A DNA stretch of 64,000 bases from Piscinibacter gummiphilus (lineage in GTDB: Bacteria; Pseudomonadota; Gammaproteobacteria; Burkholderiales; Burkholderiaceae_C). The notes below the pieces were generated by a model that was not told the origin of the DNA, searched no databases, and saw only the letters and a program-made list of their open reading frames with translations. The position numbers were made by a program, and so were the translations under genes. The stretch is from NCBI RefSeq assembly GCF_002116905.1, contig NZ_CP015118.1:2542001-2606000 (forward strand), given 5' to 3'. Every line of letters begins with the position of its first letter. The stretch's first letter is position 1. Below, piece after piece: positions 8,095 through 16,136 of this stretch.

Positions 8095-8904
8095 TCAGAC
8101 GAAGCGCCAGCCGCCGTTCTCGCGCAGCATGTGCAGGGTTATGCCGTGTGCGGCCGACTCGTCGCGCGACCAGTCCTCGGTCTGCTTGCGCTGCTGGGCC
8201 TTGAAGCGCTTTCGCGCCCACCAGCCCATGCCCATGCGCTGGTACGCATGGTGGCGGTCCCCGAGCGACTTGACGCCGCTTTCCTTCTTCATCGCCTTCT
8301 GCGTGATGGAGCCGAAGTGGTGCAGCACCGTGGCGCCCACGGTGCCCACGCGGACGCCGTGCCGCAGGCAGCGCACGAGGTACTCCTTGTCCTCGTGGCC
8401 GCCGAGCAGGCGGTCGGTGTCGGGGTAGCCGACGGTCTCGAACACGGAGCGCTTGATGGCGAAGCAGACGCCGTGGAACCAGCCGGTGCGCGTGACGCCT
8501 TTCATCTCGTTCACGTAGGTGGGCGCGTAAGTGGTGAAGTCGTAGTCGAGCGCGCCTTCGAGCAGGGCGGGGCTGACGACGTCGAAGCCCTCGCGTTCGG
8601 CGGCGGCCAGCAGGTCGGCCATCCCGTTCGGCGGCACGATCACGTCGTTGTTCAGCAGCACGACCCAGTCGGCCTGGCTGTGGAACGAACCCTGCGCCCA
8701 GGCGCCGCCGCAGCCGAGGTTGACCCGGTTGGTGATGGACGGGACGCCGGCCTCGTTCGCGAGCCAGGCCGGGGTGTCGTCGGTGCTGGCGTTGTCGATC
8801 ACCAGCACGCTGGCGGCGGGGGTGCCTCCGGCCAGCAGGCTCTCCACGCACAGGCGCGTGAACTTCAGCTGGTTGAGGACGGGGATGACGACGGTGTAGG
8901 TCAT
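8095..8904 (-). CDS. GT2 family glycosyltransferase
   Basis: A 269-residue GT-A glycosyltransferase. The N-terminus TVVIPVLNQL with VLVIDNASTDDT is the GT2 nucleotide-binding signature; the metal-binding motif is the variant LLNNDV in place of DxD; GGHEDKEYLVR provides the ED catalytic-base region. The sequence fits the rhamnosyltransferase-like branch (WbbL type), but the donor is not determinable. The C-terminal ~60 residues are rich in basic residues (AMKKESG, WARKRFKAQQRKQ), likely for membrane contact. It sits 7 bases downstream of another transferase and 3 bases before the RgpF-like gene. Confidence 0.88.
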   Translation of the reverse strand: MTYTVVIPVLNQLKFTRLCVESLLAGGTPAASVLVIDNASTDDTPAWLANEAGVPSITNRVNLGCGGAWAQGSFHSQADWVVLLNNDVIVPPNGMADLLAAAEREGFDVVSPALLEGALDYDFTTYAPTYVNEMKGVTRTGWFHGVCFAIKRSVFETVGYPDTDRLLGGHEDKEYLVRCLRHGVRVGTVGATVLHHFGSITQKAMKKESGVKSLGDRHHAYQRMGMGWWARKRFKAQQRKQTEDWSRDESAAHGITLHMLRENGGWRFV

Positions 8905-8911
8905 GGCGGTC

Positions 8912-9787
8912 TCAGTCGGGGCGGACCAGTCGGTAGTGCTTGTGGCTCAGGTCGAGGCCGAGGGCGCGTTCGAGCTTCATCGACCACCGGTGCTTGCGCT
9001 CGCGGCGGGTGAGCACGTGCGCGGGGTCGGGTGCGAAGTGCTGTTCGGCCTCGCTGTCGAGCCAGGCCTGCATGAGGGCGGGGTGGGTGCCTTCGAACGG
9101 TTTCAGGGCCTGCGCGTCGATGTTGCCGTAGTGGACCTTCGGCGCGCCGGTCGTCCAGTACTTGCTGACCTGGTCGAGCTTGGCCTGCATGTACTCGGTG
9201 CGGCGGACGTGGCCGTAGTGGTAGATGTGGGCGCGGGCGAGCGCGGCCTTCGGGTGGCGGCCCTGGCGGTGGCGGTCCATCACCACCCAGAACTGCCCGT
9301 CGGGCGCGTAGCTGCGGATGGTGTTGCGGATCAGCCGGCACTCGCGCCGGTACCAGGCCGGACTCACGGCGAGCCAGTGTGGCGAGCCGTAGAAATGGAG
9401 GTAGTCGAACACGAGCGCCTCGACCTCGGGGTCCCCGTGATGGCGGTCGACCGAGGCACGGATGGCCGGCAGCTCGTTCTCGTGCAGCACCTCGTCCCCT
9501 TCGAGGTAGAACGCCCAGTCGCCCGTGCAGGCGTACTGCGCGATCATCTTCTGCTGTGCATAGACGAACCCGCGCTCGGCCATGCGTTCGTTCCAGATCG
9601 TGTCGATGATCCGGATCTTCGGATCCCCGATGGCCAGCAGCCGCTCGCGGGTCGCGTCCTCACCGGCGCCCACCGCGATGACGAATTCGTCGACGAGGGG
9701 CAGCAGGGAACGGACGGACGCCTCGAACGGGAACCCGAGTTTGACGCCGTTGCGGAGGAAGGTGAAGCCGCTGATGCTGGCGGTCAT
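8912..9787 (-). CDS. Glycosyltransferase family protein (GT2-like)
   Basis: A 291-residue protein with a GT-A-like first half: ISGFTFLRNGVKLGFP at the start, VDEFVIAVGAGEDAT as the nucleotide-binding strand, and FYLEGDEVLHENE with a likely metal-binding EGDE. The family is seen in bacterial glycan loci and is related to the N-terminal domains of GT2 and Glyco_tranf_2_4 proteins. Acceptor and donor are unknown. It is upstream of the GT2 gene at 8904 with a 7-base gap. A 50-codon frame directly upstream overlaps its start by four bases; see the separate entry. Confidence 0.82.
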   Translation of the reverse strand: MTASISGFTFLRNGVKLGFPFEASVRSLLPLVDEFVIAVGAGEDATRERLLAIGDPKIRIIDTIWNERMAERGFVYAQQKMIAQYACTGDWAFYLEGDEVLHENELPAIRASVDRHHGDPEVEALVFDYLHFYGSPHWLAVSPAWYRRECRLIRNTIRSYAPDGQFWVVMDRHRQGRHPKAALARAHIYHYGHVRRTEYMQAKLDQVSKYWTTGAPKVHYGNIDAQALKPFEGTHPALMQAWLDSEAEQHFAPDPAHVLTRRERKHRWSMKLERALGLDLSHKHYRLVRPD

Positions 9788-9936
9788 GGGGTTGTCTCGG
9801 TGAGGTGGGCAGGCCGCGTGGGCGCTTCGACCGTTGGCCTACCAGGCAGCTGGACGAATGCGCGCTGGCAGGTCCGGAGGTCGGAGTGCCGGTGCTTGAG
9901 CCGCGTTGCCAGGGAAAGGGCGGACGTGTGTGTCAT
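9784..9936 (-). CDS. Possible 50-codon upstream open frame, coupled to the transferase
   Basis: An ATG at 9936 opens a 50-residue frame that ends in TGA at 9786-9784, overlapping the ATG of the transferase at 9787 as ATGA. The product is basic and Thr/Arg-rich with no motif I recognise. The four-base overlap is the same arrangement used for coupled genes in this operon, which is the only argument for it. In GC-rich DNA such a frame can arise by chance, and the 223-base gap could instead be leader and promoter. Confidence 0.2.
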   Translation of the reverse strand: MTHTSALSLATRLKHRHSDLRTCQRAFVQLPGRPTVEAPTRPAHLTETTP

Positions 9937-10010
9937 GCGACGTTCATTGTTCGATGAGCATCCCGGGTCTCGGCGGACCTCCGAAGGGGCAGTCGCCCGG
10001 GGGATCAGGG

Positions 10011-10787
10011 CTACGGGATGGCCGGTCGTACCGGCGGTGAGCTGAGCATCATCAGCTTGAGGTACTTGTAGTAGGTGTATTCGGCGTTGTAGATCGCGAG
10101 CATCATGCCGCGCTGCCCGTCAAGGAAACCCAGGCGCAGGAAGTACGTGCGCGCGAAAGCGAATGCTGCATGGACAATCGCCTTTTTCAGGTTGGCCGTC
10201 TTGCCACGTGCGTGCATGTCCTTCGCGTGGCCCGTGGAGTAGCGGTCGAGCTTTTCCAGGACGTCGTGCAGATCTGGGTAGCTGAAGTGGATCAGCGGGG
10301 TCTTTAGGTCGCCGATCGCGCCCTCCACGGTCATGTGAGCATGGAGGAAGTGATCGGTGAACCCTGAGACCGACCGCACACCGAGCCGCAATGTGTAGTC
10401 GGGGCGCCAGCCGGAGTGATGGATGAACTGGCCGACGAACTCCGACAGGCGGGGGATGCGATAGCCCTGTCGAGCGCCCGATGTGATGGCTACGGTGATC
10501 TCACGCGCCAAGTCCGGCGTGATGCGCTCGTCCGCGTCCAGGGAGAGCACCCAGTCGCAGGTGGCCATCGAAAAGCCCCGAGCCACTTGCGGGCCATAGC
10601 CGGGCCAGTCCGTGGCAACGACGCGGGCCCCCGCTTGGCGGGCCAGTTCGGCGGTGGCGTCGGCGCTGCCGGAGTCGAGCACGATCACTTCGTTCGCGAA
10701 TGACGCGCTGGCCACGCATTCCGAAATATTGCGGGCTTCGTTCTTCGCAACGATTACGACCGTCAAAGTCGGCGGGTTTTGCATCAT
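10011..10787 (-). CDS. WaaE-like lipopolysaccharide core glycosyltransferase (GT2)
   Basis: A 258-residue GT2 enzyme related to WaaE/KdtX, which add glucose to the inner-core heptose of lipopolysaccharide. Motifs are LTVVIVAKNEARNI, EVIVLDSGSADAT, the metal site LSLDADERI, and the C-terminal Ala/Phe-rich region FARTYFLRLGFLDG, typical of WaaE. I choose the ATG at 10787; a TTG at 10802 would add five residues. It is the first gene of the reverse glycan run but is separated from the next by 223 bases, so it may have its own terminator or the next gene its own promoter. It is divergent from tolB with only 78 bases between the start codons. Confidence 0.85.
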   Translation of the reverse strand: MMQNPPTLTVVIVAKNEARNISECVASASFANEVIVLDSGSADATAELARQAGARVVATDWPGYGPQVARGFSMATCDWVLSLDADERITPDLAREITVAITSGARQGYRIPRLSEFVGQFIHHSGWRPDYTLRLGVRSVSGFTDHFLHAHMTVEGAIGDLKTPLIHFSYPDLHDVLEKLDRYSTGHAKDMHARGKTANLKKAIVHAAFAFARTYFLRLGFLDGQRGMMLAIYNAEYTYYKYLKLMMLSSPPVRPAIP

Positions 10788-10828
10788 GAAAGTTCGGCTC
10801 AATCTATCATTGGGGATTGTGCATGATT

Positions 10829-10849
10829 GCCTCGGGCTGATGCCGAGGC
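10829..10849 (+). promoter_or_regulatory. Stem-loop in the tolB leader
   Basis: A perfect 7-bp stem, GCCTCGG with CCGAGGC, and a 7-base loop lie 17 bases before the tolB ATG, in the short divergent gap between the WaaE-like gene and tolB. No T-run follows, so it is not a normal terminator. It could affect mRNA stability or translation of tolB. The structure is seen in the sequence; the role is inference. Confidence 0.35.
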
Positions 10850-10865
10850 CCCAGTCCAGCCGTCT

Positions 10866-12155
10866 ATGATCCTCCTACACCGACGCTCTCTGCTGCTGTC
10901 TGCCGTGGCGGCCTCAGCAGGAGCTGCTCTTCCTTCTGCCCACGCCCAATTCCGCGTCGAAATCTCCGGCGTCGGCGCCACCCAGATTCCCATCGCGATT
11001 CCCAAGTTCCGGGACGAGGGCAAGGTGCCTCATCCGGTGTCGGAGATCATCCGGGCCGATCTCGAGCGGATCGGGGTGTTCCGGGGGATCGACACGGTGG
11101 CGATCCTCGACGAGACCGCGCGGCCGGACATGGCCGAGTGGAAGTCGAAGACGGCCGACCTGCTGCTCGGGGGCTCGGTGATGCGGCTCGCCGACGGGCG
11201 GTTCGACGTGCGGGCGAAGCTCTGGGACGTCGTCCGGAACAAGGACCTCGGCGGGCAGTCGTTCGTCGTGGCCCCGGGGGACCTGCGCCAGGGCGCGCAC
11301 CGGGTCGCCGACTTCGTCTACGAGACCATCACCGGGGAGAAGGGCATCTTCGCCACCCGGATCGCCTACGTGACCAAGTCGGGCAAGAGCCATTCTCTGC
11401 GGGTCGCCGACTCCGACGGCGAGAACGGCCAGGTCGTGATCACGAGCATGGACCCGATCATCTCGCCGGCGTGGTCCCCGAACGGGCAGGAGATCGCCTA
11501 CGTGTCGTTCCACGAACGGCAGAAGGCGGTGGTCTGGGCGCAGACGATCGCGACCGGCGCCCGGCGCGAGATCGCGGCGTTCCGCGGGTCCAACAGCGCG
11601 CCGGCCTGGGCGCCGGACGGTCAGTCGCTCGCCGTGACCCTCACGCGTGACGGCGCGTCCCAGGTCTACATCGTGGGCCGCAACGGCGAGAATCCGCGCC
11701 GTGTCACCAACAGCGCGTCCATCGACACCGAGGCCGTGTTCACCCCCGACGGCAAGAGCCTGCTGTTCGTCAGCGACCGCGGAGGCGGCCCGCAGATCTA
11801 CCGCACGTCCGTGTCGGGTGGCGGCGCCGAGCGGGTGAGCTTCACCGGTGGCTACAACATCAGTCCGGCCATCAGCCCCGATGGCCGCTACCTTGCCTAC
11901 ATCTCGAGGCAAGGCGGCGCGTTCCGCGTGTACCTCGCCGACCTCACCGGCGGCACACCGGCTCGCGCGCTCACCGATTCGAGCGACGACGAAAGTCCGA
12001 GCTTCGCACCGAACGGGCGGTTGATCATGTATGCGAGCCGCGCCCAAGGGCGCGACGTGCTGATGACCACCACCCTGGACGGCAAGGTCAAGTCCAAGCT
12101 GGTCTCCACCACCGCCGACGTGCGCGAGCCGGTGTGGGGCCCGTTCGGTCGCTGA
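10866..12155 (+). CDS. tolB: TolB, periplasmic beta-propeller of the Tol-Pal system
   Basis: TolB links the inner-membrane TolQRA complex with Pal at the outer membrane during division and envelope maintenance. The start at 10866 gives a signal peptide (HRRSLLLSAVAASAGAALPSAHA) ending about residue 27, with an Arg pair that is a little Tat-like. The N-terminal alpha/beta domain (residues ~30-160) is followed by a six-bladed propeller with repeated SPxWSPxG-type units (ISPAWSPNGQEIAYVS, NSAPAWAPDGQSLAVT, ISPAISPDGRYLAYIS). The length of 429 is normal. It leads into pal and cpoB. The usual upstream genes tolQ, tolR and tolA are absent here. Confidence 0.96.
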   Translation: MILLHRRSLLLSAVAASAGAALPSAHAQFRVEISGVGATQIPIAIPKFRDEGKVPHPVSEIIRADLERIGVFRGIDTVAILDETARPDMAEWKSKTADLLLGGSVMRLADGRFDVRAKLWDVVRNKDLGGQSFVVAPGDLRQGAHRVADFVYETITGEKGIFATRIAYVTKSGKSHSLRVADSDGENGQVVITSMDPIISPAWSPNGQEIAYVSFHERQKAVVWAQTIATGARREIAAFRGSNSAPAWAPDGQSLAVTLTRDGASQVYIVGRNGENPRRVTNSASIDTEAVFTPDGKSLLFVSDRGGGPQIYRTSVSGGGAERVSFTGGYNISPAISPDGRYLAYISRQGGAFRVYLADLTGGTPARALTDSSDDESPSFAPNGRLIMYASRAQGRDVLMTTTLDGKVKSKLVSTTADVREPVWGPFGR

Positions 12156-12196
12156 CCCTGCCTCCTTCTTTCCCTGTCCCTGGAGATACCTACATC

Positions 12197-12727
12197 ATGA
12201 TGAATTCGAAACTTGCCGCCCTCGTCGCCATTGCCTCCATCTTCGCCGCCGGCTGCGCGTCGGACGTCAAGCTCGATGACAAGGCCGCCACCGTCGAGAC
12301 GCGCAGCCCCGTCACGGCCGGCAGCGGCAACGCCGGCAAGGGCGTGACCGACTCGCCCGTCGCCAGCGTCGACCTGACGAAGGATGGCGCCAACAACGCC
12401 GCCGGCCGCGTCGTGTACTTCGACTACGACAGCTACGTCGTGAAGGACGAGTACCGCGGCGTGCTCGAGTCGCAGGCCAAGGCCCTGACTGCCAACAAGG
12501 CGAAGAAGCTCGTGATCGAAGGCCACACCGACGAACGCGGCGGCAGCGAGTACAACCTCGCCCTCGGCCAGAAGCGCGCCCAGGCCGTGCTGAAGTCGCT
12601 GACGCTGCTCGGCGCCGCCGATGCCCAGCTCGAAGCCGTCAGCTTCGGCAAGGAGCGCCCGGCCGACACCGGCCACGACGAAGCCGCGTACGCGAAGAAC
12701 CGCCGCGCCGAGCTGGTGAGCCGCTGA
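12197..12727 (+). CDS. pal: Pal, peptidoglycan-associated outer-membrane lipoprotein
   Basis: Pal anchors the outer membrane to peptidoglycan. The 176-residue product has a lipoprotein signal with the modified Cys at residue 20 (SIFAAGC) and a C-terminal OmpA-like domain: VYFDYDSYVV at its start and the peptidoglycan-binding IEGHTDERGGSEYNLALGQKRA. The ending KNRRAEL is characteristic. The ATG at 12197 has GGAGA ten bases upstream; a second ATG is the next codon. It is 41 bases after tolB and 13 bases before cpoB. Confidence 0.96.
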   Translation: MMNSKLAALVAIASIFAAGCASDVKLDDKAATVETRSPVTAGSGNAGKGVTDSPVASVDLTKDGANNAAGRVVYFDYDSYVVKDEYRGVLESQAKALTANKAKKLVIEGHTDERGGSEYNLALGQKRAQAVLKSLTLLGAADAQLEAVSFGKERPADTGHDEAAYAKNRRAELVSR

Positions 12728-12740
12728 TCCACGGAACCGG

Positions 12741-13532
12741 ATGAAAGACTGGGCCATGTCCTCTCTGATCCAACGCGGGGCCGTGGCCGCGGCCCTTTCC
12801 TTCGGGGTGCTGCTCGCGGGTCCGGCCCGCGCGGCATTGTTCGACGACACCGAGGCCCGCAAGGCCATCATCGACCTGCGCACGCAGGTCACGCAGCTGA
12901 AGGATCAGTTGCAGGGTGAGATCAAGGCGTCGAACGAACGCATCGAGCAGCTGCAGCGCAGCCTGCTCGACCTCAACCGCCAGCTCGACGAGGCCCGCGC
13001 CGAGACCGCGCGCCTGCGCGGCCAGGAAGAACAGCTGGCGCGCGACGTCGCTGACCTGCAGCGTGCGCAGAAGGACATCCGCCAGGGTGTCGACGAGCGC
13101 ATCCGCAAGCTCGAGCCCCAGACGGTGTCCCTCGACGGCCGGGAGTTCAAGGCCGACCCCGACGAGACCCGTCTCTTCGAGGACGCCATGGGCGTGCTGC
13201 GCAAGGGCGACTTCGCCGAGGCCGCGAACCAGCTGTCGGCTTTCCAGCGCCGCTACCCGGCGAGCGGTTACGCGCCGTCGGCGCTGTTCTGGCTGGGCAA
13301 CGCCCAGTACGGCAAGCGCGACTACAAGGAAGCCATCGCCTCGTTCCGCTCGCTCGTCTCGAAGGCGCCGGACCATCCGCGCGCACCCGAGGCGCTGCTG
13401 TCGGTGGCGAGCTCGCAGGCCGACCTGAAGGACGTGAAGGGCGCGCGCGCGACCCTCAACGAACTGATGAAGACCTACCCGAAGTCCGAAGCCGCGGTCG
13501 CGGCCAAGGAACGCCTGGCGACGCTGCGTTGA
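12741..13532 (+). CDS. cpoB: CpoB (YbgF), Tol-Pal-associated periplasmic coordinator
   Basis: CpoB couples peptidoglycan synthesis by PBP1B with Tol-driven outer-membrane constriction. The 263-residue product has a signal peptide (GAVAAALSFGVLLAGPARA), then a coiled-coil region of residues ~35-120 rich in Leu, Arg, Glu and Gln that mediates trimerisation. A C-terminal domain of three TPR-like repeats follows (ETRLFEDAMGVLRKGDF, PSALFWLGNAQYGKRDYKEA, SSQADLKDVKGA). It ends the tol-pal operon, and its stop overlaps the TTG start of tcdA. Confidence 0.94.
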   Translation: MKDWAMSSLIQRGAVAAALSFGVLLAGPARAALFDDTEARKAIIDLRTQVTQLKDQLQGEIKASNERIEQLQRSLLDLNRQLDEARAETARLRGQEEQLARDVADLQRAQKDIRQGVDERIRKLEPQTVSLDGREFKADPDETRLFEDAMGVLRKGDFAEAANQLSAFQRRYPASGYAPSALFWLGNAQYGKRDYKEAIASFRSLVSKAPDHPRAPEALLSVASSQADLKDVKGARATLNELMKTYPKSEAAVAAKERLATLR

Positions 13533-14305
13533 ACGACACCGCGCTCGATGCCGACCTCGAGCGCCGCTTCGGCGGCCTGCGGCGACTCTACGGTGACGCC
13601 GGCTACACGCGGCTTCGCCGGCTGCGTGTCGCCGTGGCGGGACTCGGCGGCGTGGGGTCGTGGGCGGCCGAGGCGCTCGCGCGCAGCGGCGTCGCCGAAC
13701 TCACGCTGATCGACATGGACCACGTGGCGGAGTCCAACATCAACCGGCAGGTGCAGGCGACCGGCGCCACCGTGGGGCAGGCCAAGGGCCTCGCGCTGCA
13801 GGAGCGCTTCAAGGACATCCACCCCGGCTGCCACATCCACCTCGTCGACGACTTCGTTTCGCCGGACAACTGGCCCGCGCTGCTGACGCACGACATCGAC
13901 GTGCTCATCGACGCCTGCGACCAGGTCCACGCGAAGGTGGCGATGGCCGGCTGGGCGCTGGCGACGCGCACGCCGTTCGTGACGGTGGGCGCGGCAGGCG
14001 GCAAGCGCAAGCCGCAGTCGGTCGAGGTGGAGGACCTGTCCGCCACCACGCACGACCCGCTGCTCGCCTCGATGCGCCAGCGCCTGCGCAAGCAGCATGG
14101 CGCGGCGCGCACGGGAAAGATCGGCGTGCGCTGCGTGTTCTCGCGCGAGCCGGTGACCCTGCCCGAGGCCTGCGTGATCGAAGGGCAGGACGTCGACGCG
14201 AACCTCAATTGCCATGGGTATGGTTCGGTCGTGACAGTTACCGCAACATTCGGCTTGGTTTCTGCCGCAGAAGCGCTACAATGCGGGCTTGCCGACAAGG
14301 CTTGA
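13529..14305 (+). CDS. tcdA: TcdA (CsdL), tRNA threonylcarbamoyladenosine dehydratase
   Basis: TcdA is an E1/ThiF-like ATPase that cyclises t6A37 of ANN-decoding tRNAs to ct6A. The nucleotide-binding signature is VAVAGLGGVGSWAAEALARSG, followed by LTLIDMDHVAESNINRQ and the conserved DVLIDACDQVHAK; the late GYGSVVTVTATFG matches TcdA. There are 258 residues, normal for the family. The start codon is a TTG at 13529 that overlaps the cpoB stop. It lies directly before two lysine tRNA genes; tRNA-Lys decodes AAA/AAG, a substrate class for this enzyme. That adjacency is suggestive but may be chance. Confidence 0.93.
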   Translation: MNDTALDADLERRFGGLRRLYGDAGYTRLRRLRVAVAGLGGVGSWAAEALARSGVAELTLIDMDHVAESNINRQVQATGATVGQAKGLALQERFKDIHPGCHIHLVDDFVSPDNWPALLTHDIDVLIDACDQVHAKVAMAGWALATRTPFVTVGAAGGKRKPQSVEVEDLSATTHDPLLASMRQRLRKQHGAARTGKIGVRCVFSREPVTLPEACVIEGQDVDANLNCHGYGSVVTVTATFGLVSAAEALQCGLADKA

Positions 14306-14331
14306 TCAACGCGAAGATTCCAGCTTATAAT
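14302..14331 (+). promoter_or_regulatory. Sigma-70 promoter of the lysine tRNA pair
   Basis: TTGATC at 14302-14307 and a perfect TATAAT at 14326-14331 are separated by 18 bases. Transcription would start near 14338, about five bases before the first tRNA. The -35 box overlaps the stop codon of tcdA. A second, weaker pair (TTGGTT at 14255, TACAAT at 14277, 16-base gap) lies further upstream inside tcdA. Confidence 0.75.
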
Positions 14332-14342
14332 CGTGGGCTTGC

Positions 14343-14418
14343 GGGTTGTTAGCTCAGTTGGTAGAGCAGCGGACTTTTAATCCGTAGGTCGTGGGTTCGA
14401 GCCCCGCACAACCCACCA
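14343..14418 (+). tRNA. tRNA-Lys (anticodon UUU)
   Basis: A complete 76-base tRNA including an encoded CCA end. The acceptor arms are GGGTTGT and ACAACCC; the D arm is in AGCTCAGTTGGTAGAGC; the anticodon loop CTTTTAA carries TTT at 14376-14378; the T arm contains GGTTCGAGCCCC. It is the first of two lysine tRNAs in one transcript. Confidence 0.97.
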
Positions 14419-14461
14419 CCTTCACCGGTGGTGCCGGAGAGAAAGTCAGGCAAGAAATTTC

Positions 14462-14537
14462 GGGCTCTTAGCTCAGTTGGTAGAGCAGCGGACTCTTAAT
14501 CCGTAGGTCGAGTGTTCGAGTCACTCAGGGCCCACCA
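14462..14537 (+). tRNA. tRNA-Lys (anticodon CUU)
   Basis: A complete 76-base tRNA with encoded CCA. Acceptor arms GGGCTCT and AGGGCCC pair with one G-U. The D and anticodon arms are nearly identical to those of the first tRNA, but the loop CTCTTAA gives anticodon CTT. The T arm is GAGTG/CACTC around TTCGAGT. It is 43 bases after the first tRNA, and the shared halves suggest duplication followed by anticodon change. Confidence 0.97.
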
Positions 14538-14550
14538 AAATTAAGAAGCG

Positions 14551-14581
14551 AAGCCTCCGTCGGAAACGACGGAGGCTTTTT
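14551..14581 (+). terminator. Intrinsic terminator of the tRNA operon
   Basis: A perfect 11-bp GC-rich stem (arms 14552-14562 and 14567-14577) with a GAAA tetraloop is followed by TTTT. It begins 14 bases after the second tRNA and would end the tRNA transcript before the exporter gene. Confidence 0.93.
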
Positions 14582-14663
14582 GCTTTGTGGCGAGGCCGAG
14601 TGTGCACACGAACGCGTGCGTTCTGGTACGGTGCCCGGTCCAACGATCCAAGATCCTTCGCCG

Positions 14664-16076
14664 ATGGACACCGCCGCCACCAAGCGCTACCTGCCCTGGG
14701 TCGTCGCCACCGCGCTCTTCATGGAGCAGCTCGACTCGACGATCGTCAACACCGGCATCCCGGCCATGGCCGCGAGCCTGCAGGTCTCGCCGCTGAGCCT
14801 GAAGGCGGTCGTCACCAGCTACATCCTGAGCCTGGCCGTCTGCATCCCGGTCAGCGGCTGGCTCGCCGAACGCTACGGCACACGCCGCATCTTCATGTTC
14901 GCGGTGGGCCTGTTCACCGTGTCGTCGGTGCTGTGCGGCCTGGCCGTCGATTCGACGATGCTGATCGCCGCGCGCGTGCCGCAGGGCATCGCGGCCGCCA
15001 TGATGATGCCGGTGGGCCGCATCGCCATCGTGCGCACGTTCCCGAAAGGCGAACTGCTGCGCGCGATGAACTTCGTGATCATCCCCGCGCTGCTCGGGCC
15101 GCTGCTCGGCCCCACGGTGGGCGGGCTGATCGTGCACTGGCTGTCGTGGCGCGACATCTTCTTCGTCAACGTGCCCGTGGGCATGGTGGCGATGTGGTTC
15201 GCGCACCGGCACATGCCCGACTACCGCAGCGCGGCCCCGCAGCCGCTCGACGTGCGCGGCTTCCTGCTGTTCGGCAGCGGCGCCGCGCTGCTGTCGTGGC
15301 TGCTCGAGGTGTTCGGTGAACACAGCCTGGGGCTGGGCGCGGGCGGCGCGTTGCTCGCGACGTCGCTGCTGCTGCTCGCGGGTTACGCCTGGCACGCGCG
15401 GCAGGTGCCGTTCCCGCTGCTGCGCCTGACGCTGCTGAAGGTGCGCACGTTCCGCGTGTCGGTGCTGGGCGGCTTCGTCACGCGACTGGGCATCGGCGGC
15501 ATGCCGTTCCTGCTGCCGCTGCTGTACCAGCTGGGCCTGGGGCTGCCCGCGTGGCAGTCGGGCCTGCTGATGATGCCGGCGGCCGCCGCGGCGATGGGCA
15601 TGAAGGTCATCTCGGCGCCGCTGCTGCGCCGCTACGGCTACCGCCGCGTGCTCGTGGTCAACACCGTGCTGATCGCGTGCACCATCGGCGGCTACGCGCT
15701 CGTGGGGCCGGGCACGCCCATCGCTGGCATCGTGGGCCTGGGCCTCGCGATGGGCCTGTTCAACTCGCTGCAGTTCTCGAGCATGAACTCGATGGCCTAC
15801 GCCGACATCGAGGAGAAGGACACCGCGATGGCCAGCACCTTCGCCAGCACCCTGCAGCAGATGTCGATGAGCTTCGGCCTCGCCTGCGGCTCGCTGGTGG
15901 CCGCGTGGTACCTGGCGGGCCTGCCGCAGACCGACCCGGCGGCCGTGATGAACGCGCTGCACCATGCGTTCCTGACCCTCGCCGGCGTGACGCTCGTCTC
16001 CTCGCTGTCGTTCTGGGCGCTGCGTCCGGACGACGGCGACAGCGTCAGCCGGGGCACCTTGCCCGTTGGTGCATGA
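14664..16076 (+). CDS. MFS drug/proton antiporter, DHA2 (EmrB/QacA) type
   Basis: A 470-residue inner-membrane transporter of the major facilitator superfamily. The first helix has MEQLDSTIVNTGIP, the EmrB/QacA motif with a membrane Asp; motif A is GWLAERYGTRRIF after helix 2; GGLIVHWLSWRDIFFVNVPVG is the helix 5-6 region typical of DHA2 exporters. It would expel lipophilic compounds or metabolites. The ATG at 14664 is chosen because upstream codons fall inside the terminator. It stands alone, 82 bases after the tRNA terminator; no adaptor or regulator gene adjoins it. Confidence 0.88.
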   Translation: MDTAATKRYLPWVVATALFMEQLDSTIVNTGIPAMAASLQVSPLSLKAVVTSYILSLAVCIPVSGWLAERYGTRRIFMFAVGLFTVSSVLCGLAVDSTMLIAARVPQGIAAAMMMPVGRIAIVRTFPKGELLRAMNFVIIPALLGPLLGPTVGGLIVHWLSWRDIFFVNVPVGMVAMWFAHRHMPDYRSAAPQPLDVRGFLLFGSGAALLSWLLEVFGEHSLGLGAGGALLATSLLLLAGYAWHARQVPFPLLRLTLLKVRTFRVSVLGGFVTRLGIGGMPFLLPLLYQLGLGLPAWQSGLLMMPAAAAAMGMKVISAPLLRRYGYRRVLVVNTVLIACTIGGYALVGPGTPIAGIVGLGLAMGLFNSLQFSSMNSMAYADIEEKDTAMASTFASTLQQMSMSFGLACGSLVAAWYLAGLPQTDPAAVMNALHHAFLTLAGVTLVSSLSFWALRPDDGDSVSRGTLPVGA

Positions 16077-16136
16077 CCCCTGGACGGTCGCCTGCCGGCG
16101 GCCGCAGAATCCGCCCATCCGACAGGAGGACCGTCG

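Noticed and set aside
14343..14660. Integration site of a genomic island at the lysine tRNA genes
   Set aside because: tRNA-Lys genes are common targets, but no integrase, repeated tRNA end or island-like genes follow.
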